64,000 bases of DNA from the NCBI RefSeq assembly GCF_002081825.1, contig NZ_MUKU01000004.1:124001-188000 (forward strand), in the 5' to 3' direction. This DNA comes from Chromobacterium haemolyticum (GTDB lineage: Bacteria > Pseudomonadota > Gammaproteobacteria > Burkholderiales > Chromobacteriaceae). The position numbers were made by a program, and so were the translations under genes. Positions 57,191-64,000 of this stretch are shown here, piece after piece; position 1 is the stretch's first letter; the number at the start of each line of letters is the position of its first letter. The notes below the pieces were generated by a model. That model saw nothing but the letters and a program-made list of their open reading frames with translations. It searched no databases and was not told the DNA's origin.

Positions 57191-58234
57191 TTAGCCATCC
57201 ACCACCGTCTCCAGGTCGTGGTCCAACGCTTCCCCAGCGCCATCCAAATACACCAGCCGTTCGGAGTCCCCCGCCAAACGGTCGAAGTAAGCCGCCACGG
57301 CCAAGCGCTGTTCCGCCGTGGACTCGAGTTGGTACATCTGCTGGCGGAACGCATTTCCGCCCTGCAGTCCCTTGGTGTACCAGGCGATGTGCTTGCGGGC
57401 GATGCGGCAGCCCGAGTATTCGCCGTAAAACTGGTATAGCTCATCCAGATGCCCCAGCAAGAGCTGGCGGATCTCGCTCACCTCCGGCGGCGGCAGGCAT
57501 TCGCCGCTATCCAGAAAATGCTGAATTTCGCGGAAAATCCACGGCCGGCCCTGGGCCGCCCGTCCTATCATGATGGCATCGGCGCCGGTATGTTCCAGCA
57601 CCCACTGTGCTTTCTGCGGGGTATCGATGTCGCCGTTGGCGATCAACGGAATCCGGATCTGCCGCTTCACCTCGCGTATCGTGTCGTACTCGGCCGCGCC
57701 GCGATACATATCCTCGCGGGTGCGGCCGTGCAAGGCCAGCGCGGCAATGCCGCAATCCTCCGCCAGCCTGGCCACCCTCAAGGCGTTACGGTGCTCAGGG
57801 CTCCAACCGGTACGCGTCTTCAGCGTCACCGGCACGTCCACCGCCTTGACCACCGCCTCCAGGATGCGGCCCACCAGCGCCTCGTCGCGCAGCAGCGCCG
57901 AACCAGCGGCCACATTGCACACCTTTTTGGCCGGACAGCCCATATTGATGTCGATGATCTGCGCGCCGCGCTCCACGTTGAGCCGCGCCGCCTCGGCCAT
58001 TTGCGCCGGATCGGAACCGGCGATCTGCACCGAGATCGGCTCCACCTCGCCGGCGTGATCGGCGCGGCGCAAGGTCTTGGCCGTGGTCCACAGCGCCTTG
58101 TTGGAGGTGATCATTTCCGATACCGCCATGCCGGCGCCCAATTGCTTGCACAGCATGCGGAACGGTCTATCCGTCACCCCGGCCATGGGCGCCACGATCA
58201 GCCGGTTTTTCAATGTGTACGAACCAATGCGCAT
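57191..58234 (-). CDS. dusB: tRNA-dihydrouridine synthase B
   Basis: A 347-residue flavoenzyme that reduces uridines in the tRNA D-loop. It begins MRIGSYTLKNRLIVAPMAGV; the catalytic Cys lies in INMGCPAKKVCNVAAGSAL, with LHGRTREDMYRG and ANGDIDTPQKA further on. Upstream codons (to 58333) are open but run into the rnpB flank. Its partner fis follows. Confidence 0.95.
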   Translation of the reverse strand: MRIGSYTLKNRLIVAPMAGVTDRPFRMLCKQLGAGMAVSEMITSNKALWTTAKTLRRADHAGEVEPISVQIAGSDPAQMAEAARLNVERGAQIIDINMGCPAKKVCNVAAGSALLRDEALVGRILEAVVKAVDVPVTLKTRTGWSPEHRNALRVARLAEDCGIAALALHGRTREDMYRGAAEYDTIREVKRQIRIPLIANGDIDTPQKAQWVLEHTGADAIMIGRAAQGRPWIFREIQHFLDSGECLPPPEVSEIRQLLLGHLDELYQFYGEYSGCRIARKHIAWYTKGLQGGNAFRQQMYQLESTAEQRLAVAAYFDRLAGDSERLVYLDGAGEALDHDLETVVDG

Positions 58235-58361
58235 GCTTGCAAAACTCTGGGATAGCTGACTGAAGGGCCGGTATTGTAAAGCTTTTTCCCTGGGACGTGG
58301 ATTTTTTTTGCTTATTTTTTGAGCAAACCCCATAGCGTCAAGCCATGGGATCGCGGGGATG

Positions 58362-58827
58362 AGGTGGAAGTTGGCCGATAAGCCGGGTCTTGTCGTTGGA
58401 CAGTCATTCCTCTAGGCCTGCCGTTACCGACAGGCTCAAGCGACCTACCCGGGGATATACGCGAGCAACGTCAATTCCCCCTATTTGGTCTTGCTCCGGA
58501 TGGGGTTTTGCCTGCCGTCCGTGTTACCACGTCCGCGGTGCGCTCTTACCGCAGAATAGGGCACCACACCCTACCTGTCCAACCGGACTCTCGCCCGGCC
58601 AGTACACCTTTTCACCCTTGCCTGATCCGTCCCGCCGCTTGCGCGGCGAAATAAAGAATCCACGCCCTTGCGGGCGCTTCTTCCGGCCATCGGCGGTTCA
58701 GCTCTCTGCGCCACTTTCCATCGCCTCACGGCGTCCGGCCGTTAACCGGCATCCTGCTCTACGGAGCCCGGACTTTCCTCCCCGCTCCTTCTTGCGAATT
58801 CGCGCGGCGACTGTCTGGCCAACTTCC
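58362..58827 (-). ncRNA. rnpB: RNase P RNA, bacterial type A
   Basis: The catalytic RNA that removes tRNA 5' leaders. Its ends pair: GGAAGTTGGCC (58827-58817) with GGCCAACTTCC (58376-58366). The core GAGGAAAGTCCGGGCTCC is seen on the minus strand near 58782-58765, along with ACAGAGAG-like, GGTAAGAGCGCACC, AAACCCCATCCGGAGCAAGACCAAATAGGG pieces and GACCCGGCTTATCGG near the 3' end. The RNA is about 466 nt, longer than usual, because of extra hairpins at about 58625-58690. The boundaries are estimated from the end stem and the promoter. Confidence 0.93.
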
Positions 58828-58834
58828 GGCCGCC

Positions 58835-58840
58835 ATTCTA
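58835..58840 (-). promoter_or_regulatory. Predicted -10 box of rnpB
   Basis: TAGAAT on the minus strand lies 7 bases upstream of the predicted 5' end of the RNase P RNA. No strong -35 hexamer is seen. Confidence 0.4.
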
Positions 58841-58932
58841 CCCGATTCCGCCCCGGCCGGCCCGACATTTTGCCATGACAAACGCGATAATCCCTTATAC
58901 TGGCGGGTCCACCGAGCGATAACGACAAAAAC

Positions 58933-61900
58933 ATGGAGCTGAATCAGGCCAAGCTGTCCCGTCTGCAATTGTTTGGCACGCTCGCCATTGTGTTCATGCT
59001 GGCGCTGACCTTGTCCAGCTACTTCCTGCTGAGCAGCTGGAACGACTTCCAGACCCGCCAGCACACCATACGCCAGGACGCTTACGCCCGCGCGCGCGAC
59101 TACCTGCGCTCCTACGCCGACCACGCCGCTCAAACCCTGTCCGCGCTGCGCGAACGCACCAACGACACCCTGAAGCAAAGGCTGCGCGAACAGGTGGACC
59201 AGGCCTGGAACCTGGCCGACGCCATCTGGCGCCAGGAACGCCTGCACCGCCCGCCTCATCAGGTGCAGCGGCTGATCGCGGAGGCGCTGCGGCCGCTGCG
59301 CTATTTCGACGGTCGCGGCTACTTCTTCATCGACGGCCTGGACGGGCGCTGCGTGCTGCTGCCCACCGCGCCGCAGTTGGAAGGCGGCTCGCTCCTGGCC
59401 AACCGCGACGACCAAGGCCGCTATATCATGCGCGCGCTGATCGAATCCGTGGACAACCCTCAACAGCGCGGCTTCAGCTCTTACCGCTGGTACCAGCCGG
59501 GCCGAGGCGAGATGAGCGAGAAAGTCGCCTACGCCCGCCGTTTCGGGCCCTACAACTGGCTGATAGGCAGCGGCGAGTATCTGAACAACGTCGAAACCGA
59601 TATGCAGAAGCAAGGCCTGGAGATGCTGGCGCGGATGCGCTTCGGCCACGACAGCGGCGACTTCATGATCATAGACCGCCACGGAGTGATCTTGCTGGAC
59701 CCGTCCAATCCGACGATGAACGGCAAGCACTACTCCGCCCTGCCCGGCGCCGACCGCGGCCGCATTGCTGAACTGATCCGCCGCGGCAAGCAAGGCGGTT
59801 TCATGGAATACCTGATCAGCAGCCTGGACGCGCCGCAAGGCGAGCGCTATCTGTCCTACGCGCGCCAACTGCCGGGCTGGGACTGGACCCTGGTCACCAG
59901 CCTGCGCGTGCAGTCCATCGAAGACAGCAGCCAACGGGCGCGACAGGAACTGGAGCGCAGTCTGCGCGAACGCATCGTCGCCACCTTGCTGCTGACCCTG
60001 GCCGCCCTCTTGGTCGCCGCGGCTTTCTGCTGGTTCTTCCTGCGCTGGCTCAACGCGCTGGTGCAGCGCTACCGCCAGGACCTGCAGCAAAGCCACCTCT
60101 CGCTGGAACAGCGCTCGCGCGACCTGCGCCTCAGCCACTTCATGGTGGACAACGCCACCGATCTGATCGCGTTGCGCAACGCCGCCGGCGACATCGTCTA
60201 CTGCAATCAAGCGGCGCGCCAACGATTGGATTGCGGTTGTGACGCCGCAACGCTGACCCGCGCGCTGTTCCGTCCGGCCACGGACGCCCTGCCCCGCACC
60301 TTCGACACCCGGCTGCAGTGCTGCGGCGAAGAGCAATGGCTGGAGGTTACCGTCAGCCCGCTCAACTACCAGGGCGAAGACTATCTGTGCGCCACCGGCC
60401 GCGACATCACCGCCCGCCGCCAGACCGACCGCCAACTGCGGCTGGCCGCCAAGGTGTTCGAATCCAGCAACGAGGCCATCCTGGTCACCGACCCGGACAA
60501 CCACATCCTGGCGGTCAACCGCGCCTTCTGCGCGATCACCGGCTACGAAGAGAGCGAGGCGCTGGGCCAGACTCCCGCCCTGCTCGCCTCCGGCCGTCAC
60601 GAACCGGCCTTCTTCGAAAACATGTGGCAGCAGCTGACCCAGCGCGGCCAATGGTCCGGCGAGATCTGGAACCGCCGCAAGAACGGCGACATCTTCCCGG
60701 AATGGCTGAACATCAGCGTGCTGCAAAACGAACAGGGCGAAATCAGCCATTACGTGGCGCTGTTCACCGACATCTCCGAACGCAAGGAGCAAGAGGCGCG
60801 GGTCCAGCACCTGGCCGAGTACGACGCGCTGACAGACCTGCCCAACCGCGTGCTGATCAACGACCGGCTGCAGCAGGCGATCCGCCAGGCCGAGTTGCGT
60901 CAGGGCCAGCTGGCGGTGCTGTTCGTCGATCTGGATCACTTCAAGAACATCAACGACACCCTGGGCCACGGCTTGGGCGACGAGCTGTTGAAACAGGCGG
61001 CCGGCCGCCTAGGCGCCGCGGTGGGCGCGCTGGACACTGTCGGCCGCACCGGCGGCGACGAGTTCGTGCTCATCCTGCCGTCCATCGATCAGCCCGGCGA
61101 GGCCGCGCAAGTGGCCGAACGCGTGCTGGCCGCGATGCAACGCCCCTTCGACATCGGCGCCCACCAGCTTACCGTCAGTTGCAGCATAGGCATCAGCCTG
61201 ATGCCGGACGACGGCCGCGACCTGCAGAATCTGCTGATGAACGCCGATCTCGCCATGTACCACGCCAAGGCGCACGGCCGCAGCACCTTCCGCTTCTACA
61301 CCCGGGAAATGAACGTGGAAGTGGCCGAACGGCTGCATCTGGAAACCCGGCTGCGCCGCGCCATCGAACATGGCGAGCTCTATCTGGTTTATCAGCCGCA
61401 GTTCAATATGAGCGGCGAGCGCCTGCTCGGCTGCGAGGCGCTGGTGCGCTGGCGCGATCCGGAACACGGCTTGATCATGCCCTCGCGCTTCATTCCCATC
61501 GCAGAGGACACCGGCCTGGTGGTGCCGCTGGGACGCTGGGTGCTGGGCGAAGCTTGCCGCCAGGCGGCGCAATGGTACGACAGCGGCCTGCGCCCGGTGC
61601 GCATGGCGGTGAATGTCTCGGCGCGGCAACTGACGCGGCCGGACTTCGTCGACGACGTGCGCGACGCACTGCAAAGCAGCGGTTTGCCCGGCTACTGCCT
61701 TGAGATCGAAGTCACCGAAAGCACGCTGATGGAGGACGCGGATTTCGCCGCGCGCCAGTTGGCGGTGATCAAGGCGATGGGCGTGCGCTTGTCGATAGAC
61801 GATTTCGGCACCGGCTACTCCAGCCTGGCCTATCTGAAGCGCTTTGCGCCGGACACCATCAAAATAGACCGCTCCTTCATCATCGATCTACCGCAGGACG

Positions 61901-62112
61901 AGGAAAACGCGGCCATCGTCTCCGCCATCGTTCACCTGGCCAACGCGCTGGGCATGGACACGCTGGCCGAGGGCGTCGAACACCCGCAGCAGCAAATCTA
62001 CCTGGGCAAGCTGGGCTGCTCGGCGATGCAGGGCTATCTGCTGGGCGCGCCGCTGTCGGCCGAGGCGATGGAACAACGGATGGACGCCTTGCGGCAGCGA
62101 CTGTCCGTCTGA
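58933..62112 (+). CDS. Membrane-bound Cache-PAS-GGDEF-EAL cyclic-di-GMP protein
   Basis: A 1059-residue sensor. A membrane segment (about 12-34) is followed by a periplasmic region with two Cache-like repeats (YFDGRGYFFIDGLDGRCVLL; GDFMIIDRHGVILLDPSNP), a second membrane segment (about 348-372), two PAS domains (about 400-500 and 510-625), a GGDEF domain with intact GRTGGDEFVLIL, and an EAL domain with CEALVRW, ESTLMED and DDFGTGYSSLAYLKRF. Both active sites look whole, so it may both make and break cyclic-di-GMP. The RxxD inhibitory site before GGDEF reads GALD and lacks the Arg. The Shine-Dalgarno is weak. It is a single gene, divergent from rnpB. Confidence 0.92.
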   Translation: MELNQAKLSRLQLFGTLAIVFMLALTLSSYFLLSSWNDFQTRQHTIRQDAYARARDYLRSYADHAAQTLSALRERTNDTLKQRLREQVDQAWNLADAIWRQERLHRPPHQVQRLIAEALRPLRYFDGRGYFFIDGLDGRCVLLPTAPQLEGGSLLANRDDQGRYIMRALIESVDNPQQRGFSSYRWYQPGRGEMSEKVAYARRFGPYNWLIGSGEYLNNVETDMQKQGLEMLARMRFGHDSGDFMIIDRHGVILLDPSNPTMNGKHYSALPGADRGRIAELIRRGKQGGFMEYLISSLDAPQGERYLSYARQLPGWDWTLVTSLRVQSIEDSSQRARQELERSLRERIVATLLLTLAALLVAAAFCWFFLRWLNALVQRYRQDLQQSHLSLEQRSRDLRLSHFMVDNATDLIALRNAAGDIVYCNQAARQRLDCGCDAATLTRALFRPATDALPRTFDTRLQCCGEEQWLEVTVSPLNYQGEDYLCATGRDITARRQTDRQLRLAAKVFESSNEAILVTDPDNHILAVNRAFCAITGYEESEALGQTPALLASGRHEPAFFENMWQQLTQRGQWSGEIWNRRKNGDIFPEWLNISVLQNEQGEISHYVALFTDISERKEQEARVQHLAEYDALTDLPNRVLINDRLQQAIRQAELRQGQLAVLFVDLDHFKNINDTLGHGLGDELLKQAAGRLGAAVGALDTVGRTGGDEFVLILPSIDQPGEAAQVAERVLAAMQRPFDIGAHQLTVSCSIGISLMPDDGRDLQNLLMNADLAMYHAKAHGRSTFRFYTREMNVEVAERLHLETRLRRAIEHGELYLVYQPQFNMSGERLLGCEALVRWRDPEHGLIMPSRFIPIAEDTGLVVPLGRWVLGEACRQAAQWYDSGLRPVRMAVNVSARQLTRPDFVDDVRDALQSSGLPGYCLEIEVTESTLMEDADFAARQLAVIKAMGVRLSIDDFGTGYSSLAYLKRFAPDTIKIDRSFIIDLPQDEENAAIVSAIVHLANALGMDTLAEGVEHPQQQIYLGKLGCSAMQGYLLGAPLSAEAMEQRMDALRQRLSV

Positions 62113-62147
62113 ATCCAGGCCGGCGCATGGCGGGGCCGGATTCAGAC
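62107..62147. terminator. Long hairpin overlapping the end of the GGDEF-EAL gene
   Basis: GTCTGAATCC-A-GGCC (62107-62121) pairs with GGCCGGATTCAGAC (62134-62147) with one bulged base. It includes the stop codon of the gene and lies before the converging transporter gene. No T-run follows, so termination is only likely. Confidence 0.45.
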
Positions 62148-62161
62148 GAAGGCCGCCAGTC

Positions 62162-63454
62162 TCAATCCAGCGGCCGGTTCGCCGTTTCCGGCACCATCGC
62201 CAGCCCAATCAACGACGCCAACATGCATAGCCCCGCGTACAAGGCCGGCGCATTGGGATCTCCGGTCAACTTGATCAGACCGGCGGCGAAAAACTGAGCG
62301 AAACCGCCGAAAATCATCACCCCCACGCAATAAACAATGGACATGCCGCTGGCGCGGATGCGACGCGGAAACAGCTCCGGCAGCAAGGCGATGCTGGGCA
62401 CCGAGGTATACACCAACGGCAAGGTCAATATCGCCACCACCAAGAGCAGCACCGGCCAGCTAGACGCCGCGTTGACCAACATGAAGCCCGGATAGATCAA
62501 CAGCAGTAGCAACAAGCGCGGCCACAGGATGGACTTGCGCCGGCCGATGCGGTCGCTCCAGCGCCCGGCCGGCACCGACAACAGCACTTGCAGCAAGGCC
62601 GCGGTCGACGCGGCCCAGATCGCCACCGCCAAGGGCATGCCTAGCACCGTCACCGCGTGGTTGGCCAGATAATGGCCGACGATGAAGGTAGGCGCCGTGC
62701 CGCCTATGGTCAACAACACCCCAGCCAGCAGTTGCCGCCAATGCCGCCGCAACAAAGGGCCGGCCGGCTCCACCGCCGCCCGCGGCGCAACCGCCGACGA
62801 CGCGGTCTCGTCCAGTTGGTGGCGAATGTACTCGCCCACCGGGATCGCCAACACGCCGATGGCGAATACCAGCCGCCAACCCCAGGCATCCATCGCGGCC
62901 GTGGACAATATGCCGCTAAGCAAACTCACCGTCAGCGTGCCGGCCAACACCCCCAGCCCCTGGCTGAACAACTGCCAGCTACAGTAATAGCCGCGCGACC
63001 TATCATCGGCGTACTCCATCAGCATGGAGGTGGCCGCGCCTACCTGGCCGCCGACGGCGAAGCCCTGCACCAGCCGCCCCAACACCACCAGCACCGGCCC
63101 AAGCAAGCCGGCCTGCGCATAGGTGGGCGCCACCACGAACAACAGCGAGCCTATCGCCATCAACCACAGGCTGAGCCGCAAAGCCGGCTTGCGTCCCTTG
63201 CGGTCCGCGTACAGGCCGATGACGATGCCGCCTATCGGCCGGCTGATGAAACCGGTACCGAACACCGCGAAGGACAGCATCAGCTGCAACAACGGCTCGT
63301 CGCTGAACGGAAAAAACAAGCGCCCCATCAAGGTGGCCAGCGCGCTGTAGACGATGAAATCGTAGAACTCCAACGCATTGCCCACGGTGATGGCGATGAT
63401 CGCGCGCCGGCTGGGCGCGGCCGGCCGCGCGGCCGCCCATTGCGCCGCCGTCAT
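62162..63454 (-). CDS. MFS transporter, metabolite:H+ symporter type
   Basis: A 430-residue inner-membrane protein with twelve hydrophobic segments. NALEFYDFIVYSALATLMGRLFFP at the first helix, GLYADRKGRKPAL between helices 2 and 3 and WSDRIGRRKSI in the second half mark the MHS (ShiA/ProP/CitA-like) group. Substrates are usually small organic acids or osmolytes. Its start overlaps the stop of the M20 amidohydrolase gene (ATGA), so it may import that enzyme's substrate or handle its product. Confidence 0.9.
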   Translation of the reverse strand: MTAAQWAAARPAAPSRRAIIAITVGNALEFYDFIVYSALATLMGRLFFPFSDEPLLQLMLSFAVFGTGFISRPIGGIVIGLYADRKGRKPALRLSLWLMAIGSLLFVVAPTYAQAGLLGPVLVVLGRLVQGFAVGGQVGAATSMLMEYADDRSRGYYCSWQLFSQGLGVLAGTLTVSLLSGILSTAAMDAWGWRLVFAIGVLAIPVGEYIRHQLDETASSAVAPRAAVEPAGPLLRRHWRQLLAGVLLTIGGTAPTFIVGHYLANHAVTVLGMPLAVAIWAASTAALLQVLLSVPAGRWSDRIGRRKSILWPRLLLLLLIYPGFMLVNAASSWPVLLLVVAILTLPLVYTSVPSIALLPELFPRRIRASGMSIVYCVGVMIFGGFAQFFAAGLIKLTGDPNAPALYAGLCMLASLIGLAMVPETANRPLD

Positions 63455-64000
63455 TGCCCATCCCCAGCCGCGCCGCCCAAATAACGCTCCACCAGTTTGA
63501 CCCAGTAGCTGGCTCCTACCGGCAAGACATCATCGTTAAAGTCGTAGCCTGGGTTGTGCACCATGCAGCCGCCCTCTCCATCGCCGTTGCCGATGATCAG
63601 ATAACAGCCCGGCACCTGCTCCAGCCAGAAGGCGAAATCCTCACTGCCGGTCAGCGGCGGCATCTCCGCCGCCACCCCATCCTCGCCCAGCCAGTCCAGC
63701 GCCACCTGCCGCGCCAGCGCGGTGGCCGATGCATCGTTGATCAATACCGGATAGCCATATTGATAATCCACCTCGGCGCGCGCGCCGAAACCGGCGGCCT
63801 GCGCTTCGGCCAACGCTTCGATCCGCTGCCGCAGCAAAGCGCGCACCTCCGGCCGCAAGGCGCGGACGCTCAAACGCATTTCCGCGCTCTCCGGAATCAC
63901 GTTCGGCGCCTCCCCGGCCAGGATCGCCCCCACCGTCACCACGGCCATGTCCAGCGGAGGCACATTGCGCGCCACCACGCTTTGCAAGGCCATCACCAGC
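63451..64000 (-). CDS. M20-family amidohydrolase, C-terminal part (cut by window edge)
   Basis: The last 180 or so residues of a metal-dependent amidohydrolase of the M20D type (aminoacylase, hippurate hydrolase or IAA-amino-acid hydrolase). Seen are the dimerisation domain with GGxAPNVIPESAEMRLSVRAL-type spacing (EAPNVIPESAEMRLSVRA), PPLTGSEDFAFWLEQVPG and the metal-binding His of CMVHNPGYDFND. The N-terminus lies beyond the right edge. It is translationally coupled to the transporter gene. Confidence 0.88.
   Translation of the reverse strand, partial: LVMALQSVVARNVPPLDMAVVTVGAILAGEAPNVIPESAEMRLSVRALRPEVRALLRQRIEALAEAQAAGFGARAEVDYQYGYPVLINDASATALARQVALDWLGEDGVAAEMPPLTGSEDFAFWLEQVPGCYLIIGNGDGEGGCMVHNPGYDFNDDVLPVGASYWVKLVERYLGGAAGDGQ

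Overview
The window looks like chromosomal DNA of a Chromobacterium-type betaproteobacterium (Neisseriales). It is GC-rich, with the dusB-fis pair and rnpB, an ilvI-ilvH-ilvC operon, a GlcNAc phosphotransferase/catabolism operon next to a chitin-active lytic monooxygenase, and a stand-alone ferritin-like protein related to the VioB/RebD enzymes. The genus is inferred from gene content only. No tRNA, CRISPR array, integrase or transposase gene was seen.

Layout. 1-8.2 kb: start of bioD (cut by the window edge), leuA with an N-terminal helix-turn-helix-like extension, psd, the ferritin-like protein, and ilvIHC on the minus strand. 8.3-20 kb: a sigma factor with three overlapping small membrane or secreted genes, LysR/CMD and MarR genes, a lytic transglycosylase with proS, kup behind a structured leader, a GNAT-AmpD fusion, a hemerythrin and transaldolase. 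20-24 kb: a 144-bp inverted-repeat element, phoBR with a Pho-box-like site, an Lrp regulator and gap. 24-33.3 kb: chitin/GlcNAc region on the minus strand (nagR-nagA-SIS deaminase-EIIA/HPr/EI fusion-nagE), with three 11-bp repeats at its promoter, and a divergent GbpA-like AA10 gene broken by one in-frame amber codon. 33.4-36.6 kb: cytochrome b561, an EamA transporter, an isolated tolQ, tsaC and a small gene.

36.6-53.3 kb is a surface-polysaccharide locus: kpsF-M-T-E-D, then an AT-rich insert of three genes, then kpsC-kpsS, then rmlBDAC. The insert holds an IspD-SDR fusion of the CDP-ribitol synthase type (Bcs1/Acs1-like) between two TagF-like polyol-phosphate transferases, with no ordinary glycosyltransferase. 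The simplest reading is an ABC-transporter capsule on a Kdo linker that contains ribitol phosphate.

53.3-64 kb: purD, a PagP-like palmitoyltransferase, purH, fis-dusB, RNase P RNA with an enlarged internal arm, a 1059-residue Cache-PAS-GGDEF-EAL protein, an MHS-type transporter and the end of an M20 amidohydrolase gene.

Things most worth a second look: the ribitol-phosphate capsule cassette, the amber-interrupted LPMO, the LeuA and AmpD fusions, the structured kup leader, and the MITE-like element present in two copies. Starts were often moved from the longest open frame to the position supported by a ribosome binding site or by the family's usual N-terminus.
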